Shown here: positions 1-6,668 of the stretch, piece by piece
Layout of the letters: each line of letters opens with the position of its first letter
Position numbering within the stretch: position 1 is the first letter of the stretch
Origin: an uncultured Bacteroidota bacterium
GTDB taxonomy: Bacteria > Bacteroidota > Bacteroidia > B-17B0 > Aurantibacillaceae
Direction of reading: 5' to 3'
DNA length: 7,505 bases
Assembly (NCBI GenBank): GCA_937868675.1
Contig: CALMNJ010000591.1
Span: 1-7,505, forward strand
Program-made: the position numbers and the translations under genes
Notes under the pieces: model-generated
Databases searched by the model: none
Seen by the model: the letters and a program-made list of their open reading frames with translations, nothing else
What the model was told of the DNA's origin: nothing

Positions 1-1738
1 GTTCCAGTTTTTGATTACATATAAAAACACCATCAAGGGTGGCCAGCCATACCTCGTCGTTATGCGGCCGTATTTTTTTCACACTGTTGAGCAAATAAGG
101 CCCCACCTGCCGGATGAGTTTAAAAGCTGTTACATCGGTGATTCCTGACTCGTGTGCGGCATAGAGTGTGTTGTTTACTAAGGCCAGATCGTTGATGTAA
201 TAATTAAGCTCGTTGCGCACAAGATGCTCATACTTTTTTGTTTTAAAACCATACGTATAAAGCCCTTTGCTGGTGGCAATATATAGTAAATCGTTTGTTT
301 TCAAAAAAGCATTTACCTGGGTTTTGTAATCAGTAAACGAAATTAATGTGTCTAAAACACGCGAACCATCGGCATTACACAGCAACACATTCGCAAACCA
401 ATCGGCCAAAACACTTTCCTGTCCCGATATGGGGTAAAACTGCCGCGCAATAACCGGCTTAAACTTGTAGGTGTTTTTCGAATCAAAAAACATGGTTGGC
501 GAGAGATCCAGCTCGCTACGCTTTGTGTAATACACAATGTCGTTCAGGAGAGTTATACCGGTAACAGGCTCCATCAGCATCTCGTCGGGTTTCGAGAGCA
601 CTTTGGTTTGATTACTGGTGAGGTTTAGGCCATAGAGTCCGTTACTGGTAGCTGCCACAAGCAGATTACCTTTTACATACACAGAGTTTACGTTCAGATT
701 TTTATTATTGTAGGTAAAATTTATATTGTTGAAAAAGGGGTTTTGAATGTAGTATACACCATCGTTAATGGTTCCAACCCAAATATTTTCGTGTGCATCC
801 ATGTAAATGCAGTTCACAAGGGTTGATGGAAGTCCAAGTACTCCAAACACATCATACACTGCACCATTTTTATAGAGATAGATGGTTTCGTCGGGGCTGG
901 CGGTAAACCAGATTCTTCCGAAATCGTCGGCCAATATGCGTGTAATATTTCTATCGCCATCGGGTAAGAATGTAGAGCTTTTGGTAGGGTATGCAGGCAC
1001 AATTTCATTTTCCACAGCAAGTCCATTCAGCAAGAAAATTCGCCCGCCTGCACCTACAATAAGTTTCCCTTCTTTGTTTTGCGCGATGGCGTGAACGGCG
1101 ATGTTTTGTAAAACGGGTAGTTTTATCTGGCCAGACCCTGTAACTTCGTAAAGCCCGTCGCGCCGCCCCACAAGCAACCTTCCGTCACTTGTTTTAAAAA
1201 GGCAATACGCTACGTTAAGTTTATCCTTTTGCTTGATAGCATCAGGAATAAGTCTTCCCGTAGCCAGCTCCAGGGCCTGCAGCTTTATGCCTGAGGTGAG
1301 AAGGTAAACATAGCCATTCATCACCACCACGATGTCGGCATTGTTGTCGGGAATTCGGAGTTGTGGAAGCAGTTCGTATTTGCGGCTCTGGATATTATAG
1401 TTTGCAATGCCTTCGTTGTTGATTGACAGCTGGATTTCTTCGTTGTTTTTGATGGTTGTGGTCAAAAGGGCATTACTTTTCAAACTATCAATGTCGAGTT
1501 TGTTGCAATTGTAGCCATCGTAAAAAAACACACCGTTTTGTGTAGTAAAGTACATCAGCCCATTGCTGTGCTGCTCAATATTGAATATGTTGGCATTCGT
1601 GAGCCCTTCCTCGCTACCCAGCTTCTGAAAATTAAAGGATGGTGCCTGACCGGTGGCCGTAATAAAAACCAAAATGGCAAACACAATGCCTAGGTTTCGG
1701 CCAAAGAAAAATGTGTGTTTATGAGGAATACGCTCCAT
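1..1738 (-). CDS. Two-component propeller sensor, probable LytS-type histidine kinase (partial, C-terminus off the left edge)
   Basis: A frame on the minus strand is open from an ATG at 1738-1736 to the window edge, giving 579 codons with no stop, so the gene is real and truncated only by the window. Residues 1-30 form a signal sequence or membrane anchor: a basic start, then the hydrophobic run LGIVFAILVFITATG. The segment FQKLGSEEGLTNANIF (about 37-52) is the usual opening of Bacteroidota two-component propeller sensors. Short blade motifs recur: MYFTTQNGVFFYDG, LLVGRRDGLYEV, RIWFTAS, NIWVGTINDGVYYIQ, LLVAATSNGLYGL, LLYIATSKGLYTY and EVWLATLDGVFIC. These indicate a periplasmic Reg_prop beta-propeller. 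No kinase domain is visible. A transmembrane helix and His_kinase/HATPase domains beyond base 1 are inferred from the family and from the LytTR regulator gene just upstream. A propeller-only sensor remains possible. It probably phosphorylates that regulator. Confidence 0.85.
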   Translation of the reverse strand, partial: MERIPHKHTFFFGRNLGIVFAILVFITATGQAPSFNFQKLGSEEGLTNANIFNIEQHSNGLMYFTTQNGVFFYDGYNCNKLDIDSLKSNALLTTTIKNNEEIQLSINNEGIANYNIQSRKYELLPQLRIPDNNADIVVVMNGYVYLLTSGIKLQALELATGRLIPDAIKQKDKLNVAYCLFKTSDGRLLVGRRDGLYEVTGSGQIKLPVLQNIAVHAIAQNKEGKLIVGAGGRIFLLNGLAVENEIVPAYPTKSSTFLPDGDRNITRILADDFGRIWFTASPDETIYLYKNGAVYDVFGVLGLPSTLVNCIYMDAHENIWVGTINDGVYYIQNPFFNNINFTYNNKNLNVNSVYVKGNLLVAATSNGLYGLNLTSNQTKVLSKPDEMLMEPVTGITLLNDIVYYTKRSELDLSPTMFFDSKNTYKFKPVIARQFYPISGQESVLADWFANVLLCNADGSRVLDTLISFTDYKTQVNAFLKTNDLLYIATSKGLYTYGFKTKKYEHLVRNELNYYINDLALVNNTLYAAHESGITDVTAFKLIRQVGPYLLNSVKKIRPHNDEVWLATLDGVFICNQKLE

Positions 1739-1773
1739 CTTCGTGCCCGGGAAGGAATAACATATAAAAATAC

Positions 1774-1799
1774 AAAAAGCCCGCCAAAGAACGGGCCTT
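1774..1799 (-). terminator. Rho-independent terminator after the LytTR regulator gene
   Basis: Read on the minus strand, the arms AAGGCCCG (1799-1792) and CGGGCTTT (1783-1776) pair over eight positions including one G-U, around an 8-nt loop, and the stem runs into a stretch of five T. It starts 26 bp after the regulator stop codon and ends 35 bp before the sensor ATG. It should therefore reduce, or with read-through tune, sensor expression. The plus strand is also followed by a T-rich stretch, but no plus-strand gene ends here. Confidence 0.75.
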
Positions 1800-1824
1800 G
1801 TGTTTTTTGGTACGGTCTGGAGAT

Positions 1825-2568
1825 TTATTTTGGTGTTACTGATTTTGTTTTAATGAACTCAGCAAAATCCTGCACACGGGCCTTACTCACCTGCACACGC
1901 GTGCCATCGCTTAATATCACCTCTCCGCCCTCGTGGTTGCTGTATTCCTTTACAAAGTTGATATTAATGAGGGCCGAACGGTGAACCCTGAAAAAATCGG
2001 AAGAGGGTAATATCGTTTCAAATTCCTTGAGGGTTTTGCTGGCAATTATTTTTTTCTGCCCGTTGAGAAAAAGATTGGTATAGTTATCACTGGCCTCGAG
2101 CCATACGATGTCTTTAAAATCAACCAGTGTAAACCCCTTGCTGTGGTTAATAAGCACCAGGTTTTTGTCTTCGCCCTTGGTACCGGCCGGGTTTCCTTTT
2201 GACTGATAATGCACCACAACTTTATGCACGGCGCTTTGCAGCTCACTTAGCATCAATGGTTTAAGAAGATAATCTACCGCGCCTGCTTTTACCGCCGTAA
2301 TACCATGCTCGCTGTAGGCGGTAAGAAAGATCACACAGAAGTCGCGGTCGTAAATTCCTTCCAGCATCTGGAAACCATTCATGCCCGGCATGTTGATGTC
2401 GAGGAACACAACGTGTGGCTTAAGTTCCTGTATTTTCATTTTACCGGATGGCCCATTGTCGGCCTCGCCAACAATTTCAATTTCCGGACAATAGTTTTGG
2501 ATCATATTCCGGGTATTGCTCCGGCTGTCCTCCTCATCATCAATGATAACTGCGCGGTACTTTTGCAT
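1825..2568 (-). CDS. LytTR-family DNA-binding response regulator
   Basis: This 247-residue cytoplasmic response regulator has the standard two-domain layout and a normal length. The receiver domain (about 4-120) has the acidic pair D10/D11, phospho-acceptor D57 in VVFLDINMPG, switch residue T83 in FLTAYSEHG, and K103-P104 in YLLKPL. A linker (about 121-136) leads to a LytTR DNA-binding domain (about 137-240), recognised by IVWLEASDNYT and by FFRVHRSALININFVKEY, the family signature. Phosphorylation should promote dimer binding at target promoters. The partner is most likely the propeller sensor gene that follows 86 bp downstream, a common Bacteroidota pairing. The ATG at 2568 fits the receiver N-terminus exactly. 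Its leader is A/T-rich without a Shine-Dalgarno, as is usual in this phylum. Its upstream region holds an inverted repeat that may be an operator. The targets cannot be read from the protein. Confidence 0.95.
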   Translation of the reverse strand: MQKYRAVIIDDEEDSRSNTRNMIQNYCPEIEIVGEADNGPSGKMKIQELKPHVVFLDINMPGMNGFQMLEGIYDRDFCVIFLTAYSEHGITAVKAGAVDYLLKPLMLSELQSAVHKVVVHYQSKGNPAGTKGEDKNLVLINHSKGFTLVDFKDIVWLEASDNYTNLFLNGQKKIIASKTLKEFETILPSSDFFRVHRSALININFVKEYSNHEGGEVILSDGTRVQVSKARVQDFAEFIKTKSVTPK

Positions 2569-2592
2569 AGGATTAATTTTTAATAGTACTAA

Positions 2593-2630
2593 GCTAAGTA
2601 ATTAAATTTTGAGTTATAACGCAACTTAGC
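2593..2630. promoter_or_regulatory. Inverted repeat upstream of the LytTR regulator gene, possible operator
   Basis: GCTAAGT (2593-2599) is repeated as its exact reverse complement ACTTAGC (2624-2630). The half-site centres are 31 bp apart, about three helical turns, so both would face the same side of the DNA. The repeat lies 25 bp upstream of the regulator ATG. A weak promoter candidate (TTTG at 2633-2630, then AAATTTAA at 2609-2602, minus strand, 20 bp spacer) overlaps it. An operator role is inference. Known LytTR sites are usually direct repeats, so this could belong to another regulator or be chance. Confidence 0.35.
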
Positions 2631-2676
2631 AAAGAAGCCACACTAATGAGTGAGAAGTTTATTAGGTATGGGCAAT

Positions 2677-2710
2677 AAAAAAACCTGTTGCAAAAACAAC
2701 AGGTTTTTTT
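2677..2710. terminator. Strong bidirectional rho-independent terminator
   Basis: Arms 2677-2690 and 2697-2710 are a perfect 14-bp inverted repeat with core ACCTGTTG/CAACAGGT, flanked by A7 and T7 and closed by the loop CAAAAA. It can terminate in either direction. It lies 17 bp past the stop codon of the 361-residue exported protein and so closes the minus-strand envelope unit, insulating the LytTR regulator gene. No plus-strand gene ends here. Confidence 0.93.
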
Positions 2711-2727
2711 AATCTATTTTTTTGTGA

Positions 2728-3813
2728 TTATTGGTCGCCCATGTAAATTGGTTTTACTTTAAGTGGCACATAAAGTCCCATAGTCATCATAAAATACATG
2801 TTTTTTACGTTAACCGGTACCGACTTGCTGGGATCCGACTTAAAGCCCGGGCGACTGCCAAGTTCCCATTTAAAGCTAAACCCCTGCTCTTTGGGATGAC
2901 GCGAAAACCCGCCGATACGCCAGCCAAATGATGTGGTTTTATCGTACTTCACATTATATGTTACACCATTGCTTTTAAAATCGGTGAGGTGGAAGATTGG
3001 AGCGTACATCACATCTATGAAAAAATCGCTGTAGCGGATATTGCTCCTGGTGCCATATCCTTCCACATCAATAACAAGATTGTGTATGGTACGGAACTGG
3101 AAGCCACCGTACAATGAGGTGATGGTAATGCCACCAAGCTGAGGTACAGTCATATTTACAACCCCGCTTCCGGTTGACGCCGCTTCAGTGTAGTTAAAAA
3201 CAGGCGAAAGGGTTGCTGATTTTGCCTCGCGGTAGCTATAAGAGGTTCCGCCTGCCGAAAATTTAAGCAAACTATCTCCCATATTTTTAGAATCATAGTT
3301 CAGTGTATTGACGTATTGCTGGGCCCCAACACGGAACGCAATAATACTGCGAACTTTGGCGGGCACTCCACCTTTTATATACACGGTGGTGGTGGTTTGG
3401 TAATTGCCACTGTACGAGGTAGAGCGGCTAAGAATGATCGGCAGGTTCCGGTTTACCGTTCTGTTGGATAAAACCAGACCAATGCCGCCTTCCATGTTAA
3501 AATAGTTATAGGTGTTTTTATTGGATAACCTGTAATTGTTTGTTCCAAAGCTCATTCGTGAATCAAAGTTTAACAGGAGGCTTTTTCCCATCATGTGTTC
3601 GGCCCTGACACCCCAGCCGAATGCATAGCCCATACTATTGTTATTGGCATTGTGCCCATTGAGCTCAATAAAGAAAGGGTCTATTGAGGCCGAAAAATTA
3701 CGAATATCATAAGGATCGTTTTTTTCGTAAGTGTATTTTACCGACTGAGCCTTTGTATTAAAAGGTACCATGGCAACCAGTCCTGCAGCAACTATATGTA
3801 TAATTTTTTTCAT
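2728..3813 (-). CDS. Uncharacterised exported protein, possibly an outer-membrane beta-barrel
   Basis: I do not recognise this 361-residue family. Residues 1-22 are a clear signal peptide (MKKIIHIVAAGLVAMVPFNTKA) with probable cleavage before Q23. The mature part is rich in Gly, Ser, Thr, Tyr and Phe, with alternating short strands such as LLLNFDSRMSFG, YFNMEGGIGLVL, YGGFQFRTIHNLVIDVEG and MYFMMTMGLYVPL. This resembles an outer-membrane barrel, but the chain ends in IYMGDQ rather than an aromatic residue. A periplasmic beta-rich protein is an alternative. There is no lipobox and no obvious catalytic motif. The ATG at 3813 lies 23 bp after the stop of the small barrel gene upstream, with no room for a promoter, so the two are co-transcribed. 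The strong terminator follows directly. Its role is presumably tied to that barrel and the OmpA-PD40 protein, but this is guilt by association. Confidence 0.9.
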   Translation of the reverse strand: MKKIIHIVAAGLVAMVPFNTKAQSVKYTYEKNDPYDIRNFSASIDPFFIELNGHNANNNSMGYAFGWGVRAEHMMGKSLLLNFDSRMSFGTNNYRLSNKNTYNYFNMEGGIGLVLSNRTVNRNLPIILSRSTSYSGNYQTTTTVYIKGGVPAKVRSIIAFRVGAQQYVNTLNYDSKNMGDSLLKFSAGGTSYSYREAKSATLSPVFNYTEAASTGSGVVNMTVPQLGGITITSLYGGFQFRTIHNLVIDVEGYGTRSNIRYSDFFIDVMYAPIFHLTDFKSNGVTYNVKYDKTTSFGWRIGGFSRHPKEQGFSFKWELGSRPGFKSDPSKSVPVNVKNMYFMMTMGLYVPLKVKPIYMGDQ

Positions 3814-3836
3814 AATCTTTACGTTTTTAGCTGTAA

Positions 3837-4571
3837 TTAAAAGAAACGGGTAATACCAAATTTTAAAACAAAGGACGTTACCTTGGCGTCGCCCATGGGA
3901 GGTACGATATTTCCATCGGCCAGCGGCTGGTAGGTGAGCGATTTGTGGTAGAAGCAGGGCATAACCGACACACCGTATTTCTGGTACAGCGAATAGGCAA
4001 TGGTTCCTTCCAGATAATAACCGGAACCACCATTCAGCAGGCCTTTTTTGCGGTAAAGTTCATACCCGAATTTGGCTGCAGTTCTGAGTTTTCCGAACTT
4101 TTTGTACGCCACCAAACCGATGCCGTAATTGAGATATACACGCTTGTTTTTAAAAATATGATCCATAGGCTTGGTAAGCGAATCCAGATTGGATGTGTTC
4201 CAGCCAAAATTGAGGTTTGGACCTATCCGGAACTGATCGCCATCGCCAAACAAATAGCCCAAACGCATGGCGGTAACGGCGCCTTCGGCTTTTGATATTT
4301 TTAAACGGTTGTCGTTGGCCTTGTTGGTTTGTGTAGCCCCGTAATACAATGCGCTAAAGTCAGCGTTCACATACCAGTGATTACTGATGCGGTCAATCAT
4401 CAGCAAAGGGAAGCCTGCCCCGTATTTATACTTACCGTAATAGGGAGTTTTTACACTCACAAAACCCACCTGGGCACCCGGAAAGTACTGGCAGTTCATG
4501 CCTACTCCCTGGGCCTTGATTGAACTGCTGGCCACAAGCAGCACCATTAAAAGCGTAATTGTTTTTTTCAT
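3837..4571 (-). CDS. Small outer-membrane beta-barrel protein
   Basis: This 244-residue protein has a signal peptide (residues 1-20, MKKTITLLMVLLVASSSIKA) with likely cleavage before Q21. The mature chain alternates aromatic/hydrophobic and polar residues (WYVNADFSALYYG, FRIGPNLNFGW, YLNYGIGLVAYKKFG, YLEGTIAYSLYQKYG) and ends in FVLKFGITRFF. A C-terminal phenylalanine is the usual signal for insertion by the BAM machinery, so an 8- to 10-stranded barrel is likely. It is not a PorP/SprF protein, because the usual N-terminal pattern is missing. The precise family and function are unknown. The ATG at 4571 fits the signal peptide and follows an A-rich leader. The gene follows the OmpA-PD40 gene by 75 bp. 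That gap carries a good promoter candidate, so transcription may start here as well as read through from upstream. Confidence 0.92.
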   Translation of the reverse strand: MKKTITLLMVLLVASSSIKAQGVGMNCQYFPGAQVGFVSVKTPYYGKYKYGAGFPLLMIDRISNHWYVNADFSALYYGATQTNKANDNRLKISKAEGAVTAMRLGYLFGDGDQFRIGPNLNFGWNTSNLDSLTKPMDHIFKNKRVYLNYGIGLVAYKKFGKLRTAAKFGYELYRKKGLLNGGSGYYLEGTIAYSLYQKYGVSVMPCFYHKSLTYQPLADGNIVPPMGDAKVTSFVLKFGITRFF

Positions 4572-4595
4572 AATTGTTTCTTTTTATTGGTTCTA

Positions 4596-4625
4596 CAAAT
4601 TTAGTTCCTGTACATTTTTAACTCC
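4596..4625 (-). promoter_or_regulatory. Promoter candidate for the beta-barrel operon
   Basis: On the minus strand, TAAATTTG (4603-4596) is a perfect match to the Bacteroidota -7 consensus TAnnTTTG. It lies 24 bp before the ATG at 4571 and would give a leader of roughly 15-20 nt. The -33 region is poor (ATGG around 4627-4624, not TTTG), as expected for an activator-dependent promoter. ATGTAC (4615-4610) lies between the dyad and the -7 box and also occurs before the OmpA gene. Confidence 0.55.
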
Positions 4626-4643
4626 ATACCCAATGCCGGGTAT
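4626..4643. promoter_or_regulatory. 18-bp dyad, copy B (candidate operator before the beta-barrel gene)
   Basis: ATACCC (4626-4631) and GGGTAT (4638-4643) are perfect inverted arms around a 6-bp spacer. On the minus strand they are preceded by an A6 tract that overlaps the OmpA-PD40 stop codon. The dyad ends exactly 22 bp before the -7 box TAAATTTG. The same arms, A-tract and 22-bp spacing occur in copy A at 6371-6388. A weak plus-strand terminator is the alternative reading, but no plus-strand gene ends here. Confidence 0.55.
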
Positions 4644-4646
4644 TTT

Positions 4647-6323
4647 TTAATTTTTCAAAATGGTAAACTCAACCCGCCTGTTCAGTTGCTTTCCCTCGTC
4701 GGTATCGTTGCTGGCAACGGGTTTGGTTTCGCCATACCCCTTTGCGGTAATTCGGCCCGCATCTATTCCAAGGCTTATCATATACTCGGTCACCGATTTT
4801 GCACGGTCTTCAGATAACTTCAGGTTGGCATCGTCGGCACCAACATTATCCGTGTGGCCCGAGAGCTCAATGGTCATGCCTTTGTTTTGTGACATAAGGC
4901 CTGCAAGCCTGTCCAGTTCGGGGTACGATTCGGGTCTGAGGGTGGCTTTTCCGAAATCGAAAAATATATTGTTCAACCGGATGGTTGTTCCAACTTCCAG
5001 CGGCACCAGGTACAAATCGCGCTTTATTTCCTTGTATTCGGCTACGGAGGTGAGATCCAGATTGTCGGACACGGAAATGTACTTCTCGGCATAGGCCATA
5101 AACCCATAATTCTTTCCATACGGCAGCACAATCTTATACTCGCCGCTTTGCGCATTGCTCACCGCCACACCCACGTTTTTTCCGTCACTCAGGTTTTCGT
5201 ACTCAATGTTAGCCCCCAGCGGTTCTTTGGTTTTGGCATTAAAAACTTTACCGGTTATAAGCACCACAGGATTTGGCCTGAGCTCCTGAATCAGTTTTAC
5301 CTTTACGATATCTTCGCCACCGCCAACCGAGTTTTTTGAAGATACCAGATAAGCTTCTTCACCCCGCGCATCAAGTGTATAATAGGCGTCCCAATCGTCA
5401 CTGTTCACTGTAGGGCCCAGGTTTACAGGCTCCGACCAGTTTTGCCAGGTATCATCAAGGCGTTTGGTCATCCAGATATCCTGACCGCCAAGTCCCCCTG
5501 GTTTGTTTGAGGAATAATAAAGCGTAATGCCATCAGCGGCCAGAAATGGCGCAAACTCATTATAGCCCACATCGCTGAGTGATGTTATTTTTTCAGGTTC
5601 GGTCCATGTATTGTGGTTAAGGGCTTTTCCAACGAATTTGGTAAAGTCCTTAATAGACTTAGGCTTGTTCCAGGGGTCGCGCAAAATCAGTTTGCTGAAG
5701 TACAGGTCGTGTTTACCACCATTTGAGTTATCTGAAAAGGCATAAATCATTACTTTACCATCGGGGGTGAGGAATGAGTTGTTATAATTTCCCATGTCGG
5801 AGTATTTCTTATAGTTTTTGATCTCCAGTTTTTTTGGCTCCTTCCATTCGCCTTTTTTGTTTCTTACGATCACCGAAAGACCCGCCCCTTCATATTCGCC
5901 GTCTTCAAAAGCGCCTCTTACCAAAAGCTGGTTGCCATCGGTTGAAACATTCGATACGCTCGAACTCTTTCCGCGGTGGTTAAGTGGCTCGCCCGGGTGC
6001 ACCGCCGGCGACCAGCCATTACCCTGCCAGGTGCAATACCAAACATCCTGGCTGGCAAAATTGGTTGAGTGGCCGTCGCGTACAAAATACAGTGTTTTTC
6101 CATCGGCTGTAATTACGGGCAGCAACTCGCCGGCAGATGAGTTTACATTGGTGCCCAGATTTTCGAGCACCGCTTTGGTAACAATGGAGTGGGTGCCGGT
6201 TTGTGCCCTTAGCGTTTCATGCATCGAAAACGCAAGTAACGAAAGGCAAACCACGCATTTAACAAACGTTACGCCGCTTAACTTCCGGATTATTTTTCCG
6301 CCTTGATTTACTTTGCTCTTCAT
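4647..6323 (-). CDS. OmpA-family protein with PD40 propeller and carboxypeptidase-regulatory-like domain
   Basis: The protein has 558 residues from the ATG at 6323, which I prefer. Residues 1-41 then form a signal peptide: basic n-region, hydrophobic VVCLSLLAF, ending in LRA-Q. In-frame ATG (6359) and TTG (6371) exist upstream, but they would add 12 or 16 residues before the signal peptide and lie inside or upstream of the promoter candidate. PD40-type blades span about 65-345 (PVITADGKTLYFV, SFLTPDGKVMIYA, FAPFLAADGITLYYSSN with GGQDIW, then GGEDIVKVKL). A carboxypeptidase-regulatory-like domain follows at about 353-440 (LITGKVFNAKTKEPLGANI). The OmpA C-terminal domain at about 448-556 has FFDFGKATLRPES and LSGHTDNVG, with the peptidoglycan-contacting D492 and R507 in LSEDRAKSV. 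This resembles T9SS PorE but lacks its TPR region. It probably anchors an envelope complex to peptidoglycan, perhaps with the barrel proteins encoded downstream. Confidence 0.93.
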   Translation of the reverse strand: MKSKVNQGGKIIRKLSGVTFVKCVVCLSLLAFSMHETLRAQTGTHSIVTKAVLENLGTNVNSSAGELLPVITADGKTLYFVRDGHSTNFASQDVWYCTWQGNGWSPAVHPGEPLNHRGKSSSVSNVSTDGNQLLVRGAFEDGEYEGAGLSVIVRNKKGEWKEPKKLEIKNYKKYSDMGNYNNSFLTPDGKVMIYAFSDNSNGGKHDLYFSKLILRDPWNKPKSIKDFTKFVGKALNHNTWTEPEKITSLSDVGYNEFAPFLAADGITLYYSSNKPGGLGGQDIWMTKRLDDTWQNWSEPVNLGPTVNSDDWDAYYTLDARGEEAYLVSSKNSVGGGEDIVKVKLIQELRPNPVVLITGKVFNAKTKEPLGANIEYENLSDGKNVGVAVSNAQSGEYKIVLPYGKNYGFMAYAEKYISVSDNLDLTSVAEYKEIKRDLYLVPLEVGTTIRLNNIFFDFGKATLRPESYPELDRLAGLMSQNKGMTIELSGHTDNVGADDANLKLSEDRAKSVTEYMISLGIDAGRITAKGYGETKPVASNDTDEGKQLNRRVEFTILKN

Positions 6324-6340
6324 GTGTTCAATCTTTGGCT

Positions 6341-6371
6341 CAAATTTGCCCAAGTACATATACTCTGACAA
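6341..6371 (-). promoter_or_regulatory. Promoter candidate for the OmpA-PD40 gene
   Basis: On the minus strand, TTG (6371-6369) and CAAATTTG (6348-6341) are separated by 20 bp. They match the Bacteroidota -33/-7 pattern (TTTG, TAnnTTTG) with one mismatch in the -7 box. Transcription would start near 6335, leaving a leader of about 12 nt before the ATG at 6323. This supports that ATG over the upstream in-frame codons. ATGTAC (6359-6354) is shared with the beta-barrel promoter. Confidence 0.45.
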
Positions 6372-6388
6372 TACCCGGCTATGGGTAT
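6371..6388. promoter_or_regulatory. 18-bp dyad, copy A (candidate operator before the OmpA-PD40 gene)
   Basis: ATACCC (6371-6376) and GGGTAT (6383-6388) are perfect inverted arms around a 6-bp spacer. On the minus strand they are preceded by A6, giving the same 11-mer AAAAAATACCC as copy B. The dyad ends 22 bp before the -7 box CAAATTTG. If that box is placed at -10 to -3, the dyad centre falls near -41.5, the position of class II activators. The 6-6-6 layout suits a dimeric helix-turn-helix regulator, whose identity is unknown. Confidence 0.55.
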
Positions 6389-6668
6389 TTTTTGTAATTC
6401 ATGCTTTTTTGTAAAACGGAGAACAAATCCGGCCAATCGTTTTCCTAAAAAATATTTCAGGAATGGCCCAATACTCTATGTACTAAACTATATGCTTTTG
6501 TTTACCAGCTCTGCGCAACAAATATAATTTCGGGTTTTAAGAACTACAAAAAAAACGCACTAATTTTTATCAGTTTTATTTTTAACATCCTAAATAGAAA
6601 AAAAAGATATAACTTAGACTTAATTTCGTTCCTTTATTTAAGCGTTTAACTTCAAATTCACCTCCCGC
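6389..6668. other. AT-rich divergent intergenic region
   Basis: No gene is visible in these 280 bp between the OmpA-PD40 regulatory region and the DUF2341 start. There is a 10-bp direct repeat, TTTTTTGTAA, at 6388-6397 and 6405-6414. A spaced inverted pair, GGCCA (6431-6435) and TGGCC (6464-6468), encloses the weaker CCT/AGG pair. Two plus-strand octamers TAATTTCG (6525-6532 and 6621-6628) differ from the -7 consensus at one position. The second could serve the gene at 6669 with a leader of about 35 nt, but no TTTG lies at the right distance upstream, so I do not call a promoter. Confidence 0.6.

Noticed and set aside
3945..4295. Plus-strand open frame of 116 codons
   Set aside because: It lies wholly antisense to the small beta-barrel gene, without signal peptide or domain.
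4626..4648. Hairpin followed by T6 read as a plus-strand terminator (and likewise at 6371-6393)
   Set aside because: The stem is only 6 bp, no plus-strand gene ends at either place, and the fixed 22-bp distance to minus-strand -7 boxes favours an operator.
4660..5094. Plus-strand open frame of 144 codons
   Set aside because: It lies antisense inside the OmpA domain and carboxypeptidase-regulatory-like region, has no recognisable domain, and the minus-strand protein here is unambiguous.
5818..6306. Plus-strand open frame of 162 codons
   Set aside because: It is antisense to the PD40 region and signal peptide of the OmpA protein; its residue composition looks like a shadow frame and no motif is visible.
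4626..6388. Terminal inverted repeats of a mobile element around the OmpA-PD40 gene
   Set aside because: Because the dyads are palindromic they match in inverted orientation too (17 of 19), but there is no transposase and no target duplication, and the promoter spacing explains them better.
6431..6468. Spaced inverted pair GGCCA/TGGCC
   Set aside because: Only 5 bp with a 28-bp gap and uneven inner pairing; it forms neither a terminator nor a convincing operator.
6525..6628. TAATTTCG octamers as promoters for the DUF2341 gene
   Set aside because: Each has one mismatch to the -7 consensus and no TTTG at a suitable distance, so the evidence is too weak for a call.
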